From Tritrichomonas musculus (lineage: Eukaryota; Parabasalia; Tritrichomonadida; Tritrichomonadidae), in the NCBI GenBank assembly GCA_039105265.1, contig JAPFFF010000022.1, forward strand, positions 2,046,001-2,110,000: a stretch of 64,000 nt of DNA, read 5' to 3'. Shown here in pieces: positions 43,412-51,335 of the stretch. Position numbers and translations under genes: made by a program. Numbering within the stretch: the first letter of the stretch is position 1; each line of letters begins with the position of its first letter. Below the pieces are notes generated by a model. The model did no database searches. It worked only from the letters and a program-made list of their open reading frames with translations, and had not been told where the DNA came from.

Positions 43412-43843
43412 TTAATATATATTATTTTTTATTATAACTGAGTGTTTAGGTCCATATATTATTGATCCTTTATTATTTTCATCTGCTAATCCTTGTATTC
43501 GAGCTAAATCTTCTGGCTTTTTCAGGTAAGGAGGCAAAAGTGGCGGTTTTTTCACATATCCATGGTGAATATAATGTTTTCCGTCAGTTAAGCTTACTGG
43601 TGGTTCATGAAGTCCTTTTGTTGTGTGCTGATTAGTTGGTGGAGGACGTACAGGTTTATTTTCTCGAACTATCGTTGGTGGCAAATTGACCTTGGGATTA
43701 AAAGTGACAGCATAAGTGTTATCGTTCGAAAAGATACCATAATGTTTGCCTTTGATAAATCGCACTTTTTCTGTATTCTCATTATACATTACTCCTTCTC
43801 TTCCTACAATCTCTGCATTTGGGGATTTATAATCATTAGCCAT
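43412..43843 (-). CDS. NDNTYAV small-protein family
   Basis: 143 residues from ATG 43841-43843. It aligns with 14125-14553 and the remnant at 5035-5469: NAEIVGREGVMYNENTEKVR, KHYGIFSNDNTYAVTFNPKV, then NLPPTIVRENKPVRPPP, HEPPVSLTDGKHY and LPPYLKKPE. The gene is 22 bases downstream of the MCP fragment on the same strand, as in P2. Strong conservation of the NDNTYAV block and of the position suggests a virion part (inference). Confidence 0.7.
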   Translation of the reverse strand: MANDYKSPNAEIVGREGVMYNENTEKVRFIKGKHYGIFSNDNTYAVTFNPKVNLPPTIVRENKPVRPPPTNQHTTKGLHEPPVSLTDGKHYIHHGYVKKPPLLPPYLKKPEDLARIQGLADENNKGSIIYGPKHSVIIKNNIY

Positions 43844-43865
43844 TTAATTAAAGAAAAATTCTATT

Positions 43866-44558
43866 TTATTCAGGAGTTGTAATGTCATAATTCCCGATTC
43901 GAACCAGTGGGGGCATGCCATTGGGCTGCACTAAAATCGAAATAGAAGCATCAACTAATAAACCTAATATTGGTGGCGTATCGACTATTTGAGAAAAATG
44001 CTTTTTATAATTCTCTGATTTATCATTTGGATCTTTTATTTGTGCATGTTCCTGTGTGACGATTATTTCGAAGTTAATTGGTGATAAACTTGTAAGGCCC
44101 TGTTGATATGTCCCATCTGTTTCTGTCGCAAAACCGATAAAGAATGAAGTCCTATCGTTTGGATATAAACCTGTGATATTGGCTAAAGGTTTACTTACAT
44201 TACATAATGAAGCGATAACCTCTTTATTGAAACCGGTTTGTTCACCATTCATATTCATTGCATTTTGACTATATTCAATGAATTCTGGATATTCACCATC
44301 TGTTCCGAAAGATTTGGCTGGAATATTGCCATAACCGCCACAATTCAATTGGAAATGTTTAAAAAGTGGATTTTTGAAATATGTATGATGACGTTGATGA
44401 AGAGGGAATAAACAAAAGATAGAATCAACAAATCTTGGAGTGACAGTGACTGTTGTTTTGTCTTGGATTTGTTTTAATGCTTGAGTGCAGGTGTAAAATG
44501 ACAATGTTTGAGTTGGAAATGTGAGTGGATGTTGTGGATTTGAATAACGCTGAACCAA
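43866..44558 (-). pseudogene. major capsid protein, C-terminal part (P5)
   Basis: About 230 codons matching the C-terminal 40 percent of the MCP at 5497-7185: MVQRYSNPQHPLTFPTQT, NPLFKHFQLNCGGYGNIPAK, AMNMNGEQTGFNKEVIASLC, FFIGFATETDGTYQQGL and SISILVQPNGMPPLVRIGNY. The second jelly-roll is represented. The remaining part of the gene is not found next to it. Fossil copy. Confidence 0.8.
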
Positions 44559-44601
44559 TTGTTGATAAATCTCATTGTTTATACCAAAACATGGAAAAAA
44601 T

Positions 44602-44629
44602 ATTCAAAGGTGATTTAATGAAACTTTAT
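44602..44629. repeat. 28-bp exact match to the P6 pPolB gene
   Basis: The 28 bases from 44602 (beginning ATTCAAAGGTGATTTAATGA) occur identically and in the same orientation at 48869-48896 inside the P6 pPolB gene. The match ends abruptly on both sides. It overlaps the end of the protease frame. Confidence 0.85.
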
Positions 44630-46073
44630 CTTTTGGTACACCAGATTCTACATCTTCATGAACATTCCAATAAGGGTATTTATATGATTTAGCTAAATGA
44701 TATGCACCTTTTTTAATAAAATAATTATAAGTCTCTTGTTCGATTCTTTCCTTCTCAGCTTGACTCATTTTTTTTTTGGGAAGAGTCGGTTTTTCTGTGT
44801 TGTTAGAATGTTTTTGAAAACTTGGTGGTGTAGGTGGGAGGGCAGCTGTTTCTAATGATTTGCTCTTTAATTCACGTGCAATTCTTTGTCTAATATTAGG
44901 TACGTCATCTATTGGATAAGGCCATTTACCATCATGCAATAATATCCTTGCATTTTGCATCATTAATATAGCACAATCAATATCATTATTTTGTTTAGGA
45001 ACACGATTATATCTCATTGGATATTTATGATTAATGCCTTGTGATTTCAAGAATTTATTCATTATTTTACCGATATCTGGGTATGCTTTCATGTTTGAAT
45101 CATATACACCGATATCTTTATTGCCATTATCGATTACTATTAATATCCAATGTTCCTCTAGTTCAGCAGGAATTACAATGCAATCATAATAATCAATTGG
45201 TTTTTTATTAAACTGTGGAGCTTTACTAAGATACTCAAAGAGAGAGTCCACTGCTTCTTGTTTCGGATTCTCATATAGATAATAAAACCAATCAGGAGGC
45301 AATAAGGCTACATGTCCTATTTTTTTCACCTTTTTTCCTTTTTCTACTAATAGTTTTAGATATGGATATACTTCTTTTGATTCTAATTGTGAATTATTAT
45401 CAGTGATTGCATTATAATCAATAAATTGGTCTAGATCCATTGGAGGTGTTGGTGGTCTTGATGTGTGCCTTGATGTTTGTTTTGATGATTGAGGGGATGT
45501 TTGTGGGGGTGGGGGAGGAGATGACGCTCTTGATGTACCGCTTGATGATAATGTAGACGTTTGAGAAGAAGACGATGAAGATGCCAACTTTTTAAGTATA
45601 GGTTTGGCCGAAGAAGATGACTTTTTCTGAAAGATTGTTTTATTTTGTGATGGCTCTTCTTGAGGTGGCGGTAATGCATCATCATGCTCTGGCTTCACCC
45701 ATTTTGCATGTCTTTTTGGTTTGGGCTTATAATATTTTATGAACTTAAAGGCAGCATTATTGTCACTTTGCACTTTCCCATATTTAATGAAATAACGCCA
45801 AGCAGATTTAGCATTAGGCGATCCTTTATAGGCCAAAATTTCACCACTAAAACGTTCTCTGAATAATTTGCCCTTCATATTATTCGCAAATATTTCTAAT
45901 TCATCCCTAAACCCCTTTGCTGGTATCCAATTATAGGGCACTAAACATGTCACATAATTATTTGTGATATCTATATATTTAAAATCGTGTTCTCTTTTCA
46001 AATTTGTAACTTTTTGATTTGTTATAGGTGGATTAAAACGAATTTGACCTTGAATAATTATTATATCTGACAT
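44604..46073 (-). CDS. Ulp1/adenain-type cysteine protease with N-terminal extension
   Basis: 489 residues. Residues 1-115 form a folded N-terminal domain (IIIQGQIRFNPPITNQKVTN, then WRYFIKYGKVQ). Residues 130-220 are a Ser/Pro/Thr linker. The protease domain follows, with His in EEHWILIVID, Asp in DIGVYDSN, and Gln and Cys in VPKQNNDIDCAILMM, the order seen in C48/adenain peptidases. The C-terminus has a basic linker and SQAEKERIEQETYNYFIKK. In Polintons this enzyme cleaves capsid precursors during maturation. The N-terminal domain is not part of the usual small Polinton protease. Confidence 0.75.
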   Translation of the reverse strand: MSDIIIIQGQIRFNPPITNQKVTNLKREHDFKYIDITNNYVTCLVPYNWIPAKGFRDELEIFANNMKGKLFRERFSGEILAYKGSPNAKSAWRYFIKYGKVQSDNNAAFKFIKYYKPKPKRHAKWVKPEHDDALPPPQEEPSQNKTIFQKKSSSSAKPILKKLASSSSSSQTSTLSSSGTSRASSPPPPPQTSPQSSKQTSRHTSRPPTPPMDLDQFIDYNAITDNNSQLESKEVYPYLKLLVEKGKKVKKIGHVALLPPDWFYYLYENPKQEAVDSLFEYLSKAPQFNKKPIDYYDCIVIPAELEEHWILIVIDNGNKDIGVYDSNMKAYPDIGKIMNKFLKSQGINHKYPMRYNRVPKQNNDIDCAILMMQNARILLHDGKWPYPIDDVPNIRQRIARELKSKSLETAALPPTPPSFQKHSNNTEKPTLPKKKMSQAEKERIEQETYNYFIKKGAYHLAKSYKYPYWNVHEDVESGVPKDKVSLNHL

Positions 46074-46089
46074 TTTGAATAAAAATAAA

Positions 46090-46401
46090 TTACGGCATTT
46101 TACGATTATAATTGTTTTCAGAATGCGTTACCCATCGTAAATTACATAGACGGTTATCTTTACGATTGCGGTTTTTATGATCGACTTCTTTTTTGTGAAC
46201 AGGATCATCGTTAGGCAAAAATTGTTTGGCAATAATAACGTGTTTTAAATAATTTACACCATTCAAATTAACCGTCAAATAACCTTCATTGTGTTTTGAA
46301 TCTTTCAATGGTTTACGTGTCTTCTTATTTCTTATGGTGAAAGGGTATTTATTTAAAATCTCATAGTCATTTATAAAGCCTTTTAATGGAACAAAGCTCA
46401 T
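46090..46401 (-). CDS. short HNH endonuclease
   Basis: 103 residues: NUMOD4-like start (MSFVPLKGFINDYEILNKYP), then HVIIAKQFLPNDDPVHKKEV, DHKNRNRKDNRLCNLRWVTH and SENNYNRK. It covers the NUMOD4 and HNH parts of the two 202-residue genes in P3 and P4 but has no C-terminal extension; it may be a natural short form. It is the third HNH gene in the window, placed between a protease and a Rep-like gene. Confidence 0.85.
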   Translation of the reverse strand: MSFVPLKGFINDYEILNKYPFTIRNKKTRKPLKDSKHNEGYLTVNLNGVNYLKHVIIAKQFLPNDDPVHKKEVDHKNRNRKDNRLCNLRWVTHSENNYNRKMP

Positions 46402-46418
46402 TTTTCAAATATAAAAAA

Positions 46419-46718
46419 TTAATCTAATGGTCGTTCACCAAATTCTTGGAAGTCATGTTTTCTCGTATTGTTATTAAGAATATATCGAATACACCAGCTG
46501 TTTCTACGAGGCACTTCTAAATGAGCATTATGACCAAATAAGCTCTTAACACACTTCATATCTTCTGGATTTTTGAAATAAATGAATGCATGACCATGAT
46601 ATCTGCCATTCTCACAAGTATCCTCACATGTACATAGATAAGTGGAGTTATCTGGCAGCTCTTTAGGGTATTCATGTGTCCAGAATGTGATCATATAGTT
46701 CCTTCTTTTTCCCCACAT
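46419..46718 (-). CDS. Rep-like HUH endonuclease domain (CRESS type)
   Basis: 99 residues. Motif I-like MITFWTHEYP, motif II GRYHGHAFIYF with the His-x-His (HUH) metal ligands, and motif III-like IRYILNNNTRKHDFQEFGER, whose Tyr followed by Lys and then F-x-E-F-G closely resembles the Y-x-x-K...F-x-E-F-G block of CRESS-DNA virus Rep proteins. The order and spacing of the motifs fit a complete HUH nicking domain without a helicase domain. It would nick an origin and stay bound through the Tyr. It is the first gene of a minus-strand run. Assignment is by motif only. Confidence 0.65.
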   Translation of the reverse strand: MWGKRRNYMITFWTHEYPKELPDNSTYLCTCEDTCENGRYHGHAFIYFKNPEDMKCVKSLFGHNAHLEVPRRNSWCIRYILNNNTRKHDFQEFGERPLD

Positions 46719-46877
46719 TTGTTTTTTGATATGAAGATAAAAAATATAAAAATATAAATATAAAAATAAAAATAGAGAAAAAAATGTTTATAAATGGCCT
46801 TGGTGAAATCATATGTGCGGTTAGGTCTGGGCGACCGTTAAGGGCGCACAGCCTAACGTATACTACTATTATTATTT
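46719..46877. other. border region between P5 and P6 with a knot-like hairpin
   Basis: About 160 bases without a gene. From 46814 to 46857 two complementary pairs interleave: TGTGCG (46814-46819) with CGCACA (46845-46850), and GTTAGG (46820-46825) with CCTAAC (46852-46857). The order a-b-a'-b' is that of a pseudoknot or of two alternative hairpins. The segment is far richer in G/C than its surroundings. Confidence 0.55.
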
Positions 46878-49064
46878 AAGAAGAATTTATTTAAACCAAT
46901 AACTTATGGTGAATATTCAATTCTCAATACAATTTATTATAATGAAATTGAGAATGATGTTTCAAATATTAAATTAGAATTTGATAAGAATTTTTGTACT
47001 CAATTAATTGAACCTAAGAAATATAAAGAACCTAAGAAAAAATTCTATCAAACTTATTGGTATTGTGATTTTGAAGCAGATGTTTCAGGTAAAATTCATA
47101 GACCTTATATGTGTGTTATTCAAAATGAAAATGGAACCGTTAACAAAACTTTTAGAGGAAAAAATTGTAATATTAAATTATTAGAATTTTTACCTGATGA
47201 ATCAATTATTTATTTTCACAATTTATCTTATGATATTAGAATGTTAGCTTCATTTGGTATTCAAAAGTCAATAATTAAAGGAACTAAAACAATGATGACC
47301 GATATAAATTTCAAAGGGAAAATTTTACATTTCAAAGATACTTTACCAATTTTGAATTGTAAATTAGAAAAATTACCTAAAATGTTTAATTTAACTTCTG
47401 AATTAGGTGAAATTAAAAAAGAAATTTTCCCTTACAAATATTATACGTCAGACCGATTAATTTATAATAGAGGGAAAATTTCAGAAGCAGGTCAAAATGA
47501 AGATAAAAAATGGTCAAATGAAGATTATTTAAATTTTGTTAGAAATATTGATTCAATTCCTGGTTGTAGAATTAATAATTTTGAATTTGATATGTATAAA
47601 TATTCTCAATTTTATTGTGAACAAGATGTTAATATTTTAAGATTAGGTTTCAATAAATTTAGAAAAGGTTTCTTAGATGATTTCAAAATTGACCCTTTTA
47701 AATTTATTTCAATAAGTTCATTGGCAAATGAAGTTTTTAATAGAAAAGTTTATTACGGTAAGAATTTATATAAAATTGGTGGAGTTGTTAGAAAATTTTG
47801 TTCTCATGCAATTTATGGAGGAAGATGTATGACTGCTTATAACAAAAAGTGGCATACAATGATAAATTTAACCGATTTTGATGCAAAAAGTTTATATCCA
47901 AGTGCAATGAGAAGATTATATATAGTTGAAGGAATCCCACAAGTAATTTCACCAGACCAATTAAACATTGAATTCTTATCAAAACAAGGTGCTTATATTG
48001 TTGAAATTGAAATTTCAAAAGTTAACAAACATTATGCTTTTCCATTAATTGTTAGAAAAGTTAATGGAATAAATTTAAATGATGACAAATTAAAAGAAGG
48101 TGAAAAAATTAAGATGATAGTTGATAATATTTATTTAGAAGATTTAATTGAATTTCAAAAAATTGAATACAAAATTTTGAGAGGCTATTATTGGTCTGGA
48201 AAAAGAGATTATACAATTCAAGAAGAAATTCAAAAAATATTTGATAAAAGAACAGAATATCAAAAAGAAAAAAATCCGTTGCAAGAATTATATAAATTAA
48301 TTATGAATTCTTGTTATGGAAAAACAATTGAAAGACCTGTTGAAAAAGATTGGAAATATTTAAAGAAAGGTGATGAATTAAATAAATTTTGGACCAAAAA
48401 TTATAATAAAATTGTTGAATCAATTGAATTAAATGATTCTGAAATTTCAGCCGTTAAAACATTGAAACCAATTGATAAACATTTCAATTTTTCTTTGTTA
48501 GGAATTCAAGTTCTTTCAATGTCTAAAAGAATTATGAATGAAGTTATGTGTTTAGCTTTTGATAAAGGTTGTCATATTTATTATGTCGACACAGATAGTT
48601 TTATGATTGAATGCCCTGATTTAGTTAAATTAGAAGTTGAATATGAAAAGAAATACAATAGAAAATTGATAGGAAATAATCTAGGTCAATTTCATTGTGA
48701 TTTTCCTTCAATTAAAGACCATGATGAAATGCCATGGTCAATTGAAGCTTATTTTCTAATGAAAAAAATGTATATTCACAAAATAACTGATTCAACTAAT
48801 GAAATTGATTATGTTATTCGAGGAAAAGGAATAACATTAAATTCAATTTATCATGCAGCTAATTCAAAATTCAAAGGTGATTTAATGAAACTTTATGAAT
48901 ACTTATTTAACGGAAAAAGTATTCAATTTGATTTAACTCAAGGACAACCATTTTTTTCAATGAACAAAGATATGACCGTTTCAACTTTAAATGAATTCTT
49001 CAGAAATATAAAAACAAATTATGAAGAAGGAAAAAGAGAAAAATATTTTGAATATTCTAAATAA
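46878..49064 (+). CDS. protein-primed DNA polymerase B, P6 type
   Basis: The frame is open from about 46863, well upstream of the first ATG at 47109; the earlier part is clearly coding because it contains the Exo I block YWYCDFEADVSGKIHRPYM. Exo II is SIIYFHNLSYDIRML. Motif A is DFDAKSLYPSAMRRL after GGRCMTAYNKKWHTM. Motif B is KLIMNSCYGKTIERP and motif C is IYYVDTDSFMIE. The thumb ends VIRGKGITLNSIYHAANSKF. All catalytic blocks of pPolB are present. The N-terminal region common to P1 and P5 is not seen here. AT-rich codon use differs from P1. Confidence 0.9.
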   Translation, partial: KKNLFKPITYGEYSILNTIYYNEIENDVSNIKLEFDKNFCTQLIEPKKYKEPKKKFYQTYWYCDFEADVSGKIHRPYMCVIQNENGTVNKTFRGKNCNIKLLEFLPDESIIYFHNLSYDIRMLASFGIQKSIIKGTKTMMTDINFKGKILHFKDTLPILNCKLEKLPKMFNLTSELGEIKKEIFPYKYYTSDRLIYNRGKISEAGQNEDKKWSNEDYLNFVRNIDSIPGCRINNFEFDMYKYSQFYCEQDVNILRLGFNKFRKGFLDDFKIDPFKFISISSLANEVFNRKVYYGKNLYKIGGVVRKFCSHAIYGGRCMTAYNKKWHTMINLTDFDAKSLYPSAMRRLYIVEGIPQVISPDQLNIEFLSKQGAYIVEIEISKVNKHYAFPLIVRKVNGINLNDDKLKEGEKIKMIVDNIYLEDLIEFQKIEYKILRGYYWSGKRDYTIQEEIQKIFDKRTEYQKEKNPLQELYKLIMNSCYGKTIERPVEKDWKYLKKGDELNKFWTKNYNKIVESIELNDSEISAVKTLKPIDKHFNFSLLGIQVLSMSKRIMNEVMCLAFDKGCHIYYVDTDSFMIECPDLVKLEVEYEKKYNRKLIGNNLGQFHCDFPSIKDHDEMPWSIEAYFLMKKMYIHKITDSTNEIDYVIRGKGITLNSIYHAANSKFKGDLMKLYEYLFNGKSIQFDLTQGQPFFSMNKDMTVSTLNEFFRNIKTNYEEGKREKYFEYSK

Positions 49065-49076
49065 ACTTTTTGAATT

Positions 49077-49113
49077 AAAATTTTAGCCGTTTATTTTCAC
49101 TTCATCACTTCAC
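49077..49113 (+). promoter_or_regulatory. P6 intergenic promoter module
   Basis: AAAATTTTAGCCGTTTATTTTCACTTCATCACTTCAC stretches to just before the ATG at 49123. Nearly the same sequence stands before 53702 (53660-53695), and inverted copies lie at 50408-50451 and 50478-50516. Recurrence only in intergenic gaps of P6 implies a promoter or operator. Confidence 0.65.
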
Positions 49114-49122
49114 TTTTATTTT

Positions 49123-49314
49123 ATGTCCAATAATACAAACCCAATTCTTTTAATTGATAATAATGAATTTGAAGAATTAAAACAACAAGTGAATATCAAT
49201 ACTGTTCAAATTCAATGGTGGAAAAATATTGTATCTATTTGGATTGCTATACAAATTACAACAATTATGTTTTTGGGTTTCTATTATTTAATTAAATTAT
49301 CTCAAAAAGTTTAA
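49123..49314 (+). CDS. small single-pass membrane protein of P6
   Basis: 63 residues. N-terminal acidic/helical part (LIDNNEFEELKQQVNINTVQ) and one membrane segment (WIAIQITTIMFLGFYYLI) followed by a Lys. The helix before the membrane segment could form a short coiled coil. Function unknown. The promoter module directly precedes it. Confidence 0.6.
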   Translation: MSNNTNPILLIDNNEFEELKQQVNINTVQIQWWKNIVSIWIAIQITTIMFLGFYYLIKLSQKV

Positions 49315-49350
49315 ATAAAAAAACGTTTTTTTTATTCATTATCTTTATTT

Positions 49351-50208
49351 TTAAAATGAAACGATTAATGGAATTTGAAAGATGAATTCACCATATTCAT
49401 CATTTTGCTGTTCATAAATTATATCAAATCCATTATTAGAGTAAGAATATGAATTTTCTTCTTCTGAAAATTTCATTGTTTGAGTGGATTGAGTAGATTT
49501 GAATTCTATTTCTGAACAAGTTTCATTTTCTACTGGTTGTTTCTTCTTTTTGCCATACAAAATTACAATTCCACAAAACACAAAGATTCCAATCAGTAAT
49601 GCAAAATTTCTATTATTTCTTGGCTTTTCTTTGAGAATTCCAATCAAATTTTCAACATCAGGTGAATTTTCGAGTGAACTTTCAATTTCAGTTGGATTCA
49701 TTGATGGACTCTCAATTTCTAGTGAACTGTCTAGTGAACTTTCCTCTGAACTTTCAATTTCTAGTGGACTAATTGTTGGTCGAGGGCTTTTTGATGGACT
49801 TCTAGAAACAGTTGGTAGAGGTAATGAATCTGAATAATAAACCCAGCACAAATTAATGTTATCAGAACTAACAATTTCGAGTTCATGTTCTTTGTAATCA
49901 AACTTTGGAGAGGTATATTGAGTTCTGAATCTGTATTCAGGTTGATTCAATGCAACTTCAGCTAATTGAACCCCATCAAAGAAAACTGTGAAATTTCCAT
50001 AACTTTCATCTGAAATAGCATATATTCTGAATTCTTGTGCCGAAAATGAAATTTTATGTCTGAATTCTGTTCCATCATTTTCCTTAAAGCAACAATAATA
50101 TTGTGAGGCATCACATGTCAACTTTGAGTTTATTTCATTATCTTCATAGAATCGATAAATAGTTGTTGAACAAGAACAGAAAAGAACAATGAAAATGAGA
50201 AACAACAT
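49351..50208 (-). CDS. type I membrane protein of P6 with Ser/Glu stalk
   Basis: 285 residues. Signal peptide MLFLIFIVLFCSCSTT, then a Cys-containing beta-rich ectodomain of about 110 residues (KLTCDASQYYCCFKENDGTE, YGNFTVFFDGVQLAEVALNQ). A stalk of about 55 residues is made of Ser, Glu and Pro repeats (LEIESSEESSLDSSLEIESP). A membrane helix NFALLIGIFVFCGIVILYG lies near residue 205, followed by KKKK and a 65-residue cytoplasmic tail with tyrosine motifs. It looks like a cell-surface or particle-surface glycoprotein, perhaps acquired from a host. No known fusion-protein motif is seen. Confidence 0.65.
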   Translation of the reverse strand: MLFLIFIVLFCSCSTTIYRFYEDNEINSKLTCDASQYYCCFKENDGTEFRHKISFSAQEFRIYAISDESYGNFTVFFDGVQLAEVALNQPEYRFRTQYTSPKFDYKEHELEIVSSDNINLCWVYYSDSLPLPTVSRSPSKSPRPTISPLEIESSEESSLDSSLEIESPSMNPTEIESSLENSPDVENLIGILKEKPRNNRNFALLIGIFVFCGIVILYGKKKKQPVENETCSEIEFKSTQSTQTMKFSEEENSYSYSNNGFDIIYEQQNDEYGEFIFQIPLIVSF

Positions 50209-50240
50209 CGAAAAAAAAATGATTTTAGTGAAATGACTTT

Positions 50241-50390
50241 TTATTTATTCAATTTTTGAATTAATTTAATAGTTCTTTTCAACTCTATCATTTTTGAAAG
50301 ATTATTCAATCTTTTGGCTTCTTTATATTTATCAATTAGAGATGATAAATAATTGTCAACTTTGATTGGTAATTGTTTAAATTCACTCAT
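50241..50390 (-). CDS. 49-residue helical protein of P6
   Basis: A short frame starting MSEFKQLPIKVDNYLSSLID at 50388-50390 and continuing in charged helix (KEAKRLNNLSKMIELKRTIK). It is flanked by promoter modules and the same ATG context (TTCAATGAGTGAA) as elsewhere in P6. Too short for family assignment. Confidence 0.5.
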   Translation of the reverse strand: MSEFKQLPIKVDNYLSSLIDKYKEAKRLNNLSKMIELKRTIKLIQKLNK

Positions 50391-50407
50391 TGAATAAAAA
50401 TGAATTC

Positions 50408-50516
50408 AAATAAACGGAAAAATGAAGTGAGGTGTTGTAATAAAATTTTAGATTGTTTTTAAGTTCACTCATTGAATAAAAAGGAAGTGAAATGAAGTGT
50501 TGTAATAAAATTTTAA
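50408..50516. promoter_or_regulatory. duplicated P6 promoter modules between divergent genes
   Basis: Two inverted copies of the P6 module: AATAAACGGAAAAATGAAGT near 50408 and AAAAAGGAAGTGAAATGAAG near 50477, each ending GTGTTGTAATAAAATTTTA. They also share a preceding TTCACTCATTGAATAAAAA. The double arrangement fits two promoters back to back, or a duplication of one. Confidence 0.6.
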
Positions 50517-50529
50517 CTCATATTTTCAA

Positions 50530-50868
50530 ATGGATTGTTGCAAACTCTTGAGATTATTTTTATTAACAGTCTCTCTTGATTTCTTCATATTATATATTAC
50601 AACACGGTATTTGGAAATACAAAGTGAAAAACAATTTGAAAGTTCAAAAATTCTTGAAGCAAAGAAAACCCATATTTTGGCTCAAATTGAAGAAATTCAA
50701 AACAAATGGTATCCATTAGCTCATAAATATCAACAATTTGGTTGGGATGATATGATTAGGTCAAGTATTAAAAAAAGAGATGAACAAATCAAAAAATTAG
50801 AATTTCAATTGGAGATTCTTGAAAAACAAATTGCGAAAGCAAAAATAAGAGAAATAAAAATTCAATAA
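50530..50868 (+). CDS. membrane-anchored coiled-coil protein of P6
   Basis: 112 residues. An N-terminal membrane segment (LLRLFLLTVSLDFFILYITT) is followed by a long charged helix (KKTHILAQIEEIQNKWYPLA, EQIKKLEFQLEILEKQIAKA). The layout is of a membrane-tethered coiled coil. Function unknown. Confidence 0.6.
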   Translation: MDCCKLLRLFLLTVSLDFFILYITTRYLEIQSEKQFESSKILEAKKTHILAQIEEIQNKWYPLAHKYQQFGWDDMIRSSIKKRDEQIKKLEFQLEILEKQIAKAKIREIKIQ

Positions 50869-50905
50869 AAAAGAATTTTTAAGTAAAAATTGAGTGTTTA
50901 TTTAT

Positions 50906-51169
50906 TTATTTTTCCCATTTATGAATATTTCCTACGACAGAATGCATCAACAAGAAATGGACATATTCAATTTTGTCTTGAAAATGTCTGTAAAGAAATT
51001 TGAACAATTTCTTACCAAGATTTTTTTGTGATTGTTCCACAACTTTTCCCCAAGCAACCCAGTAAACATCAAAGTTTGAATCAATAACAGAATTATTAAA
51101 TTCTATGAGGGCATCAATAAAATTGGCATTCGAAATGAACAAGTAGTTGTCAATGTCAACGAAATTCAT
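50906..51169 (-). CDS. small P6 protein, unknown
   Basis: 87 residues: MNFVDIDNYLFISNANFIDA, then FDVYWVAWGKVVEQSQKNLG and FLYRHFQDKIEYVHFLLMHS. It is rich in aromatic residues with a balanced charge, as in a folded globular domain. No motif recognised. Ends convergently 37 bases after the plus-strand gene. Confidence 0.55.
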   Translation of the reverse strand: MNFVDIDNYLFISNANFIDALIEFNNSVIDSNFDVYWVAWGKVVEQSQKNLGKKLFKFLYRHFQDKIEYVHFLLMHSVVGNIHKWEK

Positions 51170-51335
51170 CTTAAAAATAAAACTCCAACACCCTTTGAAA
51201 AAGTTCTTTTCAAAAATGTTGGGTGAAAATATTCAAAAAGTGAGATGGTTGAAGTTTATTGAAAAATGGTGGGTGAAAATATTCAAAAAGTTAAGATGGT
51301 TGTAAAAACAAATTTTCTAACGAATTTCTATATTC

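Larger units (their letters stand above)
25942..46830. mobile_element. Polinton P5 (same lineage as P2/P3), heavily invaded
   Basis: Parts from left to right: fiber-like start (-), penton-like (+), pPolB (-, holding a 7-kb transposon nest), Gln-rich protein (-), DNA-binding candidates and palindromic repeat array, AT-hook protein (-), SF3 helicase region (+), MIKKR (-), acidic coiled coil (+), NDNTYAV (-), part of an MCP (-), protease (-), HNH (-) and Rep-like HUH (-). The last three may come from yet another element. The element is broken, with about three breaks besides the insertion. Age: the newest transposons in it look young (exact duplications). Confidence 0.7.
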
